From NCBI GenBank assembly GCA_003427395.1, contig BFEA01000170.1, forward strand, positions 670,867 through 717,651: a stretch of 46,785 bases of DNA. Direction: 5' to 3'. The notes under the pieces were generated by a model. The model saw nothing but the letters and a program-made list of their open reading frames with translations. It searched no databases and had not been told where the DNA came from. Below are positions 11,700 through 22,065 of this stretch, piece after piece; positions within the stretch are counted from its first letter, which is position 1, and each line of letters opens with the position of its first letter. This DNA is from Chara braunii (lineage: Eukaryota; Streptophyta; Charophyceae; Charales; Characeae). The translations under genes and the position numbers were made by a program.

Positions 11700-13690
11700 A
11701 CACCTCCCACCATCTTCTCTGACCGCAAGGCGGGTGGGGGGCCAGCGGTACTTGGGCCGTGATTCTATTGCGAACATTTTTTATGACGGAGGTGTTGGTC
11801 CGTCAGTTGCCTCATCGCCCTGCTGTAGAACAACATTGAATCCAATCTTTTGTGCGCGCGTTGTATTATATTGGTCGTTCTCATGGTGGTGATGCATCAG
11901 GTGTCTGTTATTAATACTCTCTTTATGATCTCTGTTATACCCTCTGCTGGTATTTATTACAAAGTGTCTTTTGTTTTCCTTGCTTCTTTATTGTTATTGT
12001 AGTTATTTTAATTATTACAACCTGATTTTTAGGTGTTTTACCACAATTTTTTAGTTCATTAATGCAGATTTCAGGGGACTGACCCAGCGCGCCTCGCATC
12101 TCCAACCGACTTTTGTTGCATTCGTTGTCTTTGCTGTCGTGTTTCCCCAAACTCTTTTCAGTCCCTCACTCACCAGCTATCCCTCTTCACCATCCAGCCC
12201 TCCCCTCGCACCCTCTGTTAAACTTCCTCCCCCCTCTATTGTTCGACCGATCCTTCCTTTCCTCCTATATCCCCCACCTGCCCTCCCCTTCTCGGGATGC
12301 TAGTCCTATGCGCGAGTCTCCCCTTACCTGTTTCCCCGAAGGTCCTCACCTCCCCTACTCTCCTCCCCCTCTCCTCCCTTTATCCTTTCCCCTCAATTGT
12401 CGCCCACGATCCCCCTTTTCCTCCTATACCCTCCCCACCTTCCTCACAGTCTCCCCTTCTCCTATTCTTACAGCTCACCTCTCCCTGGCCAGGAACCCTC
12501 CTCTTCTCAAATCACCAATCTCTTTCCTTTGGGGACCACGGAACGTGTGTTCGTGGATTTCCTTTACCTATTCTTTCTGAGATGTCACCACCCGCTCGCG
12601 ATTCACTGTCCTGTCGATGCACCCTCAGCGATGTCGCGTATTCGCTATATCCTCCCCGCCTCTCCTCCCCGTCTCGGATCGTTCGCGAATCTTGTCGCCC
12701 ATCATTGCATTCGCTGTCTTCCTTCCCTTCCTGGATCGCTCGTGAAGCTTGCAACCCACCCCTCTCCGCCCAGAAGCCCTCCCCTTCTCAGATCACAGGT
12801 CCCTTCCCCCTCCCATGACGTATTGTCCCACCGATCCACGTGCACTTGCCACTCACTTGCTCAAGCGCCAAGTACCACCCGGATCCCTCAGTGATGGCGC
12901 TGGCCTAACAAGAATGATAACCCTGATACCTGTCCCCTTGCCCTTAACGATTCGCTATCTCATCCCCGCCAACCTTCCGCTTATCGAATCACATCACCGA
13001 TCTCCCCTTCCCCCCCTTTCCTCCTATACACTCCCAACCCTCCTCCTGTCTCTCCTTCTACTATCTTGCAAACACCCCCTCCCCGCCCCTTTTCAGAACT
13101 CAGCTTTTCAAACCCCCCGATGTACACTCACCGGTTTCCTTTATGTAGTCTCTTGAAGATGTCGCAGGCCACCTGCGATGTGCTCCGACGTACACTCACC
13201 GGTTTCCTTTACGTAGTCTCCTGAAGATGTCGCAGGCCGCCCGCGATGTGTTGTCCCAAATGTTCCATGTATACTCACCGCTCGCCCACTCAAAAGCCTG
13301 ATGATGTCCCACCCACCACCACCCAGCTCCGTCGGTGATGACGTGGGCCGACGTTGTCTTCCACGCCAAGGTCCGTATACAAATGCTCTCTTCACGTGCC
13401 CGACATATGTTTTCTTCCCTCTCTCACACTTGTCATTTGCCTTGATCAGCTCACGCAGAATCATACTCCCACTGAGGACCGCCTCACCCCATACTCACGG
13501 CGACCCTCCACCAGCCATGTTTGTCGGCGATGGCGCGGTTTTGCAATGTTGCCCCCGCCCCCCTCACCTTGAACAGTCGGCGTCAGCGTGCTCCCACAGG
13601 CCGCGTTGGTACCCCGCAGTTACGCCCTACGGCGGTTCGGCGCTACCGGCACAGAAACCTCGCAGAAACCTCGCAGAAACCTACCCCCCG
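11700..13690 (-). other. C/T-rich 5' region of the LINE
   Basis: The plus strand is strongly C/T-rich, with repeated phrases such as TCCTCCTATA and CTCCCCTTCTC. The long proline- and serine-rich frames read on the plus strand here are composition artefacts. By position it would be the LINE 5' UTR or promoter. Part of it may be an unrelated earlier insertion. No gene is supported. Confidence 0.45.
13118..13253. repeat. 68-bp tandem repeat, two copies
   Basis: Two adjacent 68-bp units begin at 13118 and 13186 and share TACACTCACCGGTTTCCTTT and GAAGATGTCGCAGGCC. A third worn start, TGTATACTCACCGC, follows near 13268. They lie near the presumed 5' end of the LINE, where promoter monomer repeats are common in L1-like elements. 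Confidence 0.7.
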
Positions 13691-13694
13691 GTTC

Positions 13695-14260
13695 TCGAGA
13701 ATTTGCAGTTTTATATGAAGAAGACATAAAGAAAGTTAAGGAAAACACATAGAAAGCCCAATTACAAATGATTGAGCAGACCAACAAGCATCGTCGACCA
13801 TCACAATTCCACGAAGGTTATCTTGTATGGGTAAAATCTAAATAATTTTCCTTGGAAGAAAATGTGTCTCAAAAACTCTTGCATGTCTACTATGGACCCT
13901 GAGAAATTCTTAAGGTGATTCAGGATGAAGATGAACCCTCATACAGAAATTGACATACCCCCGTACCTCAAGACCTATCCTGTATTTCACGCATTTAAAC
14001 TCCTCCCATAATATATGATTTTCCCAACAGGCCATCTATGTTCCCTCCTTCAATGAATGGAGGAATATGAAGTTGAGAAGATACTGGAACATGGATATTT
14101 CTCTACAGGTGGCAGAGGAAGGTCGCTGAAGTAGTTCAAGGTAAAGTTTAAGTCTCAACCTCTGTCCGAAGCCAAATGGTTTAGTAAGAAAGAATTATTA
14201 CCTACTGCTCCTAATATTATTGTTGCATATAAGCACAGTCTAAAAAAAACTTAGTGTATT
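13695..14260 (+). pseudogene. Chromovirus A integrase C-terminus and chromodomain
   Basis: This continues the integrase interrupted at 3908. Readable parts are QTNKHRRPSQFHEGYLVWVK, FSLEENVSQKLLHVYYGP and a PSYR/PPYL-type segment at 13760-14000. A chromodomain then follows at about 14057-14256: EEYEVEKILEHGYFSTGG, a stop, then FKVKFKSQPLSEAKWFSKKE. Chromodomains in chromovirus integrases are thought to steer integration by binding histone marks. Several in-frame stops are present. Its match in character and position to the 346-3908 element shows the two were once joined. Confidence 0.8.
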
Positions 14261-14580
14261 TCTGCAATGAAACTCGAAAAGTGGGCCGGTAGGAATGCAA
14301 TAACCCGCTCTATATGTCTCATTGATTGTCTAAGGGCCACCGTAGGCCCGCCACCGACCTAAGGCTACAAGGGGAAAAGAACCCCTGAAATAGCTTCAGG
14401 GGCCCTACGCCCGACAATTGACTAAAGGTCAACTGCCTAACGGCCCATGAGTGAAAGTCTGCATGGATCCAGCCCAGGCCGCCAATCAGACACAAACACT
14501 TGTTGGTATGCAAGTATCCAGACAACATTTGGACCGAGAGAAGGTTAACAGCAGTCGTATTTTTCATCACCACTTCAGGA
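14261..14580. other. No gene seen
   Basis: This stretch joins the chromodomain end to the fold-back repeat. It holds a short hairpin near 14367-14405 (AGGGG...CCCCT). No LTR signature, polypurine tract or reading frame could be supported. Confidence 0.4.
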
Positions 14581-14761
14581 CACCCTTCACCACTTCAAGA
14601 TGCAGCCTGCCTAAACAGGTGGTTTTCAGGGTCTTCGGAGCTTTCACCACTTCAAGACCATTCAGGTCTGAAAATTCTGAATGGTCCTGAAGTGGTGAAA
14701 GCTCCGAAGACCCTGAAAACCACCTGTTTAGGCAGGCTGCATCCTCAAGTGGTGAAGGGTG
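14581..14761. repeat. Fold-back inverted repeat, 85-bp arms, 11-nt loop
   Basis: The left arm 14581-14665 and right arm 14677-14761 are reverse complements with only a few mismatches, separated by GTCTGAAAATT. Transcribed or single-stranded, it would form an 85-bp hairpin. The word TTCACCACTTCAGGA recurs through it. It could be a fold-back transposon or hairpin small-RNA source. The open frames across it on both strands are mirror images and not genes. Confidence 0.85.
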
Positions 14762-14932
14762 GTTTTCATGGTGTTCGGACCTTTCACCACTGCAGGACCA
14801 TTCAGGATTTTCAGACTGCCCAAAACTCTCACTTGACCACTTCAGGACACCCTTCACCACTTCAGGATGCAGTCTGCCTAAACAGGTGGTTTTCAGGGTC
14901 TTCAGACCTTTCACCACTTCAGGACCATTCAT
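14762..14932 (+). repeat. Additional direct copies of the fold-back arm
   Basis: 14848-14932 repeats the left arm in direct orientation with a few changes (GATGCAGTCTGCCTAAACAG against GATGCAGCCTGCCTAAACAG). 14762-14830 carries a partial copy of the CACCACT.CAGGACCATTCAG portion. The arm therefore exists in about four copies within 350 bp. Confidence 0.75.
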
Positions 14933-14959
14933 GATTTTCAGACTGCCCAAAACCCTCAC

Positions 14960-16035
14960 TTCAGAATTTTCATTCTTGAATTTTCAACTAACCGATAACC
15001 GCTTGTGTTTGGACCAAGTGGAAGTATGCAACTATACGCGATCCAAGTCGTCGGCTGTGAGCCACTCTGAGCCTCCGTCCACAAACCAGAGGCAGGTCGC
15101 AATGTCAACACTACTTATTAACGTTGCCTCCAGGAGTCAACATTCAGGCTTGCCAAGCTGACTTGACGCTTACTCGACGCTAGTGCGACGTTGGCTTGAC
15201 GCTGGCTGGACAGTGGCACTGTGCGACGACGATGTGAGACTGTTGCACACGTGCAGGCGCCTTTCTGTTCTAGCACCAACTATCTTCTGACTTGCTAACG
15301 TGGCGCATGTCACGTTGTCTTCGACATTGCTAACGTGGCATTCGCCACACTGTCTTCATTGCTAAGTTGGACGCAACAAGGAGGGAGATCAGGATCTATG
15401 AACTGATTGAGAGAGAGAGAGGATACTTACATGTTGTTGTTGTCAACATTACGTGCTGTTGTAACTTCTTCATGGGAGAATTGTGCCACATGGCACTCTA
15501 ATGTGATCAGGCCTTGTCAGGCTCGTTTCTTGGACACTGTTTGTTAACGTGGAGGCGAGGAGAGGCTCAAAGAAGGAGAGGGAAATGAGGGGATACTATC
15601 TCTGTGGTCATTAATGAATACTTGCTCTTCCACCCTCTAAGTTTGTTCTCCCCCTCCTCTCCTTCTTCCATTTGTTATGAGACATTGTATCACGGATCAC
15701 ATTTCATGATTATCGGAGACATTATTCAGTGTTGCGCTATCTTGTACTTTGACACTTGACAAGTTTCCTCCAAACTGGGTTCATTATAAATCTGCCAAAA
15801 GAAAAAGAAAAACAAAAAAAACAAAACAATGTATCTATGCGCCCCTAAACGCACAAGGCCTCGCACCAACGACAAAATTTATCGTAGCGTATCTTTCCAT
15901 GTTCTAGCGGAAGATTCTCTCCGCGCACTGCGAAACAGATGCAGCAATAGGAATAGGGTCGCTCCACTACTATCGCATGTACAAACGACAAAAATAATGG
16001 AGGTGTATCTTTCGATGCCCCCCCCCCAAAAAAAA
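14960..16035. other. No gene seen
   Basis: The sequence is mixed, with a short run of TTGACGCT-like words at 15155-15215 and two near copies of GCTAACGTGGC.T at 15295-15340. It could hold a solo LTR, but no terminal pair, PBS or duplication was found. The lysine-rich frame starting at 15829 has no recognisable domain. Confidence 0.4.
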
Positions 16036-16038
16036 AAA

Positions 16039-16290
16039 CTAACTGAGGAACAACTGGCAAACAACATGTGGCCTCGAAAAAAGACAAAAGCAAAAAGAGG
16101 CCACGAAACTCGAACATGCGGCGGAAGCATAGCACATGCTACAGCCACTCCAACGACCGAAAAAAAAAAACTAACTAAGGAACAGCTAGCAAATAGTACG
16201 TGACCTCGAAAGAAGAGAAGAGCAAAAAAAGGTGATGAAACTCGAACACGCGGCGAGAACTTAGTACATGCCACAACCACTCCGACGAAC
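16039..16290 (+). repeat. 132-bp tandem duplication
   Basis: Two units, 16039-16170 and 16171-16290, share CTAACT.AGGAACA.CT.GC, GACCTCGAAA-type and GAAACTCGAACA words, and each follows an A-run. The overlapping short reading frame only reflects the repeat. Confidence 0.75.
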
Positions 16291-16644
16291 ATTCATGTTG
16301 GGCCCACCTCCCGTGTCCCTACTGCTTTCCCAAGACTGGGAGCTATTTCAAGTGGGAATGTCACGCGAGACCCGGTATTCGCTTAAAAAGAGTAGCAGAG
16401 GCCATGAGATAGATAGAAGTCGCGACCTTCCTGTCAAACTCGCGGTCATAACCGCGGGCACGACGATTTTCGCGGTCGCATAGCGGCCAGAGGGGTTTGG
16501 GGGTTTGGGTCATGGATTGGGATTCTGGAACCCCAACCCTACCCCTTAGAGAAAACAAAGTTAAAAAATAATAATTTTTGGGGCGGGGGGGGGGGGGGGG
16601 TTAGTGGGTTAAAAACAATTTTTTGTAAAATAATTTAAAAATTC

Positions 16645-16676
<32 letters not shown>

Positions 16677-16829
16677 CTGATTGATTGATTGATTGATTGA
16701 TTGACGGATTGATTGATTTTTTGATTGATTGATTGATTGATGATTGATCGATTGATTGATTGATTGATTGCTGATTGATTGATTGATTGATTTTGTATGT
16801 CTGATTTTTTTTATTGATTGATTGATTTT
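16645..16829. repeat. (GATT)n microsatellite, left flank of chromovirus B
   Basis: A GATT/TGAT tetranucleotide array with interruptions. The same array continues on the other side of chromovirus B at 23171-23200, so the element inserted into it. The Q/S/I/N-rich frames on the minus strand are translations of the repeat. Confidence 0.9.
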
Positions 16830-17954
16830 TGAGGAATGTGTCCTCAAGGGGCCATAGACAACATGCATATGTTATGGACCGTGGCCCCCCAACAAGCCCC
16901 GTGCCTCCCCTAAGTGAAGACGAGCCTGAAAATCCATGAGAGGCCCTTATCTCGACATATTCCAATGTGGGTCNCAGACAGTTGCTGCACGCGAGTCGGC
17001 TNAAGTGCAACATGGGCCTCACCATGGGCTCTTCCGGAAGAAGCAGCCGCGTCAGGAAGTTGAGCCCAGCACGTAGGTGGTTGCGCCCTGGGCACACGCA
17101 GTGNGAGGTCGACACATCACGAAGTGGCCACAGGCCAATGAGAATGCATCATTGTCGTCACCTCTACCCCGCGGGCCAATGCAAACACAACAAACATTCA
17201 GAGCCTGGAAAAATCCAAGGTGTGCCCAACTGAAAAGGGCCCAGGCCCTCAACTGTAGACATGGGCCTGGGCGCAGATACTGGGGCCTAACCAAAAGCTN
17301 CAAGAAACTTTCACGGCCATGCCCAGACAGCCNNGCAACAGCAACATCTCCCATATAGGGAAAAGGTCGGCGAGTCCAGGGCATTNTGTCCTAGGCAAGC
17401 AATGCAGACCTGCTGTTGCAATTGTGCGCAAGTGTCTCTGCATGCGCTTTCGCTGGNCGGGGCGCGCGCAGGCGCTGAGTGGAGTGGGGCGTTGCAGAGC
17501 AGCAGGGTACGCAGCGGCCATAGCTGGGCTGCAGAGGCGTGGACAGGTGGAGGCGACGGTGGTCTTCAGGAAGGAGGCACATGTCTGNGTGGACAAGGGT
17601 GGTGAGGGGAGTCAAGAGTACGTACNTGGTGTATGTGGGAGGTCNACATTGGTGCTTGCGTCATGTACACTGGTCATTGAAGTTGAAGTGTGCATGTTAC
17701 AAGAACGTAGATAGGATAGGTAGGACGAGTACAGTAGGNTGGGCGCTGGGCGCTAGACAGTAGAAGCGACATTGAATATTGTGTTGGTGTGGCCTGAGGG
17801 CTTGGACATTGGCTCACGAGTTTACTATTTCGCTCTTATTTGGATGGAATCTTGATGCATTTGAACTCTCTGCTTATGACATGACTATCNGGACTTCTGC
17901 TTGATTTTGCAACTTGGTTTTNNGTATATATCGCTCTCGCTCACATTCCTTGCA
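16830..17954 (+). repeat. Chromovirus B 5' LTR
   Basis: It matches 22066-23170 over its whole length. The start is TGAGGAATG, versus TGTAAGGAATG in the 3' copy, and the end is CATTCCTTGCA, forming the short terminal inverted repeat. Many single N bases from 16974 on suggest two LTR alleles were merged in assembly. Confidence 0.9.
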
Positions 17955-17957
17955 ATT

Positions 17958-17969
17958 TGGTATCAGAGC
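17958..17969 (+). other. Primer binding site (initiator Met tRNA type)
   Basis: TGGTATCAGAGC occurs three bases after the 5' LTR end. It is the standard plant gypsy/copia primer site, complementary to the 3' end of initiator methionine tRNA. Confidence 0.85.
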
Positions 17970-17999
17970 TGGTTCGAGATCACCTTATCTGGCGCTGGC

Positions 18000-19300
18000 A
18001 ACATTGTTACTTGGTGCGCGGACAATGCTTNTGTGCAGTGAGGATACATTGGCGCTGACATAAGTGTGCNACACNCNGGTAGAGGGTTGTNGTAGGAAGG
18101 NTGTGACGACAGAGTGGGAGTTGTGGCAACAACGGATGTATGTATGATGATGAGAGCATGTCGATGTGNCATTTTGGCTGAGGTGGCANTACATTGCTNT
18201 GTGGNTGGTACAGAAGCTACGACCGGTCATCGAAATGCACATTGGCTCAATTGGTGAGAAATTTGTGGTTGGGGGAANCTATCTCTATGTACNTTGTCCC
18301 CTTACCTTATATTCNCTNTCAACCTTTTCTTACCGTTAGAAAGTGAGTCCAACTTTGAGTGTCCTCTCTTCAGTAAGGAGTCGTGACTCATGAGTGCTCT
18401 ACCTTGAGAGACGCCATTCTTTCCGGTGGCGCATCTGGCAAGAGAGGGCGGTGTCTCTGAAGGGCCCTGGTCGAAACACGAGTTACTGTCACCATGCCCG
18501 CCCATGGGAGTAGTACATGCAGGTCATGCTGCTTTGTCCTTTAAGGCTTTTCGCTGCGCTGATAGAGAGATCATGGACTGACCAGTCCTATGCTGACACT
18601 TACCGGACCGTCTATAAACATTTCTGGCAGGGAATTGAACTTTACACTGGCTGTGATTGTTGTCTTGTTTGTGATGTTAAATAATTTCTGAGGACCTTGG
18701 GGGTTGTCCTTAAACTGCCTCTTGATCAGCCAGATCAGTCATACGTAAGGCTCGTTGCACACGAGGATAAAGAAAGGACAGTACTGGTCATAAGTGAATT
18801 CCTGGGCACAGGGCGTGGCCGTTAATGCACACCTTAAACAACGCTGCTTGATGATGTGGACAGGTACGTTGGATACAGGGGAAGGGAGGTACCAATTGAA
18901 GGTCAACTGTATATCACAATCATATCCATTGTGCATACATCTGCTCCCATTATTTATTTTTATTTTTCATTAGTTGGTGGACAGACTGCTAACACCTAAC
19001 AGACAACTTCTATTAGTATTGAAGTGTTCTACTATAGTCAGTTCTTATCGAAGTTGTTGTGAGTGAAACTAATCAAGGTAGGAGTATATCATGTGTACAA
19101 TTTGTGTAGATGATGTTGATACCGCTTGAACAGTAGCCTAGGTAACTTACCGAATATCAATTTATTTTTATTTATTTTTCAAACTCGGTCAGACACATGT
19201 TGACAGGTTGTGGTAGGCCCGAGTGAGGGCAGTAGTGCAGAAAGTGTTTGCCTAACTGATTAGTGGACCAGGCAGTGGGGAGGATATATTTGTAGGAAGG
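18000..19300 (+). other. Chromovirus B leader, no gene
   Basis: Between the primer site and the first gag-like frame there is about 1.3 kb without a convincing frame, partly with N bases (18031-18317). By position it is the untranslated leader. Confidence 0.5.
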
Positions 19301-19303
19301 AGG

Positions 19304-20720
19304 GTGACATGTCAGGAGTCCAATAGGATTACAATCATGCACCAAGCTTTACCACCTGAGGGAGAAAGGGTTTTACGACAGGAAGCAGAAGATGAACGTT
19401 TGCAGAGGGCTAGAGAAGCGGCAGCAGCAACCGAGCAAGTGCTTGCAGCGGCAACAGCCACTACTGCAGTTGTGGCTACTTCTGCTGCTACATCCAGTCA
19501 GATGAGCGTAGGCATGTCGACTAGTTCAAGTGTCACATCCAGCGCAGTGGGAATAAGCAGTTCTTCTAGCCCGACGGCGGGTTCTCAGTACAGCTCGCCA
19601 CCTCCACACACTAGAGAGGCCATTGAGCTCCAACAAGTGTAGTTAATCCGCTTACAATTAGAAAAGGAATTTAGAGAAGCTATTGAAAGAGAGACGAAGA
19701 TTAGAACTAGGAAAGCTATACTAAAGAATAGGACTGCCAAAGTTGTTGTAGTAGGGTTAGATGACGCTGTCATTAATAATAATACTAAGATTCTCAAGGC
19801 AGGTCTCATGTCCATGCATGCATACATGGACAGCAAACTGGACATTGGACGCTATCCAGGATACCCTTGACCAGATAATGAGCACCATGCAGGGGATGAG
19901 AAAGGTCTTCCCATCTCCAACAGGCAGATCCAATTTTCAGCCTCCAGTTTTTTCATCACCGGTTTCCTTGTCAGTGATGACAGATCCCACTGTGTCTCAG
20001 TTTAGTAGCTCACCAAACAGGACATTAGAAGCAGTAACACAAACTGTTATTTTTTCATATTCTGGTCCAACAGATGGTGCTATACAACAGCCGGTCCCAC
20101 CAATAGGACAATAGCAGTGTTGGTACCCGAAGACTCCGCTGAAACCACCCTCAACCTTCTCAGGTGATAAGAAGGATGAGGTTCTCGACACTTGGTTGAG
20201 AACGGTTCCAGTGTGGGTAAGGGAAAAGAGGACGTTGTTAGAGGAAGAGGCACAGACGGAGGAAAGAAGAAGAGTCCACAAAAGTGGAAAAGGAAAGGTA
20301 GTCGATTGATGATGGTTGATCTTGAAGGGAATCAAACTGAGATCGATGATTATTCTAACTTGGCGGAAGGAACATAATTTGAGGATGAGGATGGTGTTGA
20401 GGGTAGCAACCTCGCCTCTCTTGTAAAGGTTAAGGCATGCGGCCACGACAAGGGCGGTCAACATAAGAGTCAGGGGCAGACCACTAACTCAAACAAGGTA
20501 CCAACTTGGGTGAGGGCGGGTCTTGAACAAGTTGTATGGCAAGATCGTTATTGACGAGGAGTCTGCATCAACTGCAGTGAGTACAGTCATTTGCAGTTTA
20601 GATGCAAAAACGCGAAGGTATCACAAAAGATACCTCCCAAAGGTGGATTTGGGCACTCTTCTTCCCATAGTGGGGCTTCTACGAGTTCCAAGTCGGGAAC
20701 ATATCGGCCCAGTAGAAGTT
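19304..20720 (+). pseudogene. Chromovirus B gag
   Basis: The N-terminal frame 19304-19642 is Ala/Ser/Thr-rich with a charged helix (REAAAATEQVLAAA). After a stop it continues as a coiled-coil-like segment (KEFREAIERETKIRTRKA). Capsid reading begins near 20116: YPKTPLKPPSTFSGDKKDE then LDTWLRTVPVWV. The middle of capsid seems deleted. A perfect CCHC knuckle, CINCSEYSHLQFRC, is encoded at 20564-20605. Frames change at least twice. The gene is dead but clearly recognisable. Confidence 0.75.
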
Positions 20721-20849
20721 GTAGCTGCTTCTACTCCTGCTGAAGTGGGCAATGTACCCTCCCCACCTCAAGAGTTGGTCGAAGCTATTGACTCTTTAGT
20801 CACCCCACAGACGCATCATGACCCAGCGATACTATGTTCGTTGGATATG

Positions 20850-21271
20850 TCTAAGGCCTTAGAGTACTTCCAAAGTGAGTGGTCGGCAATGACCGCAAAT
20901 GTGGTGCCTTCGTAGACATTGGGTCCATGCGAAACTTCGTAAGTCGCGACCGTGACTGCGTTGAGAGACTGCGCCTAGGGGATCGGGTGCAACGCTTGGG
21001 TAGATTTGTAACATGTAGTCTAGCTAACAAAGAGCGCATGGTTGTTGATGACTACGTTAAGGACGTAGTCTGCACGTTCTATTATGGAGGTGGGGAACTT
21101 AATCGTAAGATTTTGTTCCTAGTTAGCGACGACTTGCCATTCGATATGTTGTTAGGTATAGACTACCTTGAGGTTGCACAACCCAGTTTGATTGGGACTG
21201 AAATGTATGTAAGCATGTACTACCGGAAGGGAGGACAGTTAGACTTACAAAGTATAAGGCCCGTAGTCTGA
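20850..21271 (+). pseudogene. Chromovirus B aspartic protease
   Basis: The open frame 20879-21271 carries a retropepsin-like domain: FVDIGSMRNFVSRD at the active site, where DSGAT would be usual (here D-I-G), and FDMLLGIDYLEVAQP at the C-terminal flap-and-ILG region. The central Ser/Thr of the triad is Ile, so cleavage activity would be impaired. It ends at 21269-21271. The RT that should follow is missing. Confidence 0.75.
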
Positions 21272-21379
21272 TAGACTGGAATGAGAAGCTACCTCTCATC
21301 GCTAGCATGTACAACAATGTTGTGCACAGCACCATCGGCGTCAGTCTAAATCAGCTACACCTGAGATGGAAGCCTAAAT

Positions 21380-22030
21380 CTGCTCAGATTTCCTTGTGTT
21401 GAAAAACCGATTTGCTGCAACTCCTGGAACAATAAAATTTGGTGTCCAGTATGAGAAATTGTTGCAGCAAGTTGTCGAACACATCATGAAATCTCAAGAA
21501 GCAATGATTGCTTCTGAGGACAAGCATCGACGACAATCCACATTTTAGCTAGGGGAACGTGTTTGGGTTAAGTCTAGTGTGTTAGGACAGAAATTCGGCA
21601 TCTCAAGGAAACTAATGCCTCAATACTTCGGTCTTTTGGAAGTTTTAGATATCGTGGGTAGTGAGATGGATGGTCCCTCATATGTGATTCGAATCCCTGG
21701 TCACTTGCGCACTTACCCTGTGTTTCACGCCTCAAGGCTTGGACCTTTCGCTGAGACACGGCAGTTCCTATCAAGGAGATCAATGATGCCCCCAACCATG
21801 GATGACCACATGGACGTCGATGAGATTTTGGAGCACAAAACATGCCTCTTCCCAAGCCTGTGGGTAGAGGAAGACCGCCGAAACCCAAGAGGGAGTACCG
21901 AGTCAGATTCAGACACCACATGGATCCAAAAGAAGACCGATGGTTCACCATAGGGGATCTAATTGAAACAACACCTCAGATTGTGGCGGAGTATTAAAGA
22001 AGGTTGAAGGGAAAGGCACTACATAGAAGC
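21380..22030 (+). pseudogene. Chromovirus B integrase C-terminus with chromodomain
   Basis: The text resumes with the integrase tail: EHIMKSQEAMIASEDKHRRQ, a stop, then GERVWVKSSVLGQKFGISRK, PQYFGLLEVLDIVG and HLRTYPVFHASRLGPF (21579-21760). A chromodomain follows: DHMDVDEILEHK, then, in another frame, KREYRVRFRHHMDPKEDRWF and IGDLIETTPQIVAEY to about 21995. Two frame changes and one stop interrupt it. The PV(F)HASRL motif and chromodomain place it among chromoviruses. Confidence 0.85.
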
Positions 22031-22048
22031 ATCTTAGCGGACTTCCGA

Positions 22049-22065
22049 AGCTAAGGGGGATGAAA
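22049..22065 (+). other. Polypurine tract of chromovirus B
   Basis: AGCTAAGGGGGATGAAA immediately precedes the 3' LTR start. It is where plus-strand DNA synthesis would be primed. Confidence 0.7.

Larger units (their letters stand above)
3909..13690 (-). mobile_element. L1-type LINE inserted in chromovirus A
   Basis: A non-LTR retrotransposon on the minus strand. Reading right to left it has a C/T-rich 5' region (about 13690-11700), ORF1 (about 11680-8906), ORF2 with endonuclease, RT and a C-terminal zinc domain (about 8830-4540), a 3' untranslated tail and a poly(A) tract (T run at 3910-3936). It separates two parts of one gypsy integrase gene, which fixes both boundaries approximately. At about 9.8 kb it is long for an L1, so a further insertion in its 5' part is possible. 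A target duplication is not clear. The ORFs carry stops and shifts. Confidence 0.75.

Noticed and set aside
12113-13156. Several overlapping Pro/Ser/Leu-rich frames
   Set aside because: They arise from C/T-rich composition; all three frames are open and no domain is visible.
14500-14959. Open frames of 144 and 130 residues on opposite strands
   Set aside because: They are mirror images through the fold-back repeat and share no protein family.
16635-17115. Ser/Ile/Asn/Gln-repeat protein
   Set aside because: It is a translation of the (GATT)n array running into LTR sequence.
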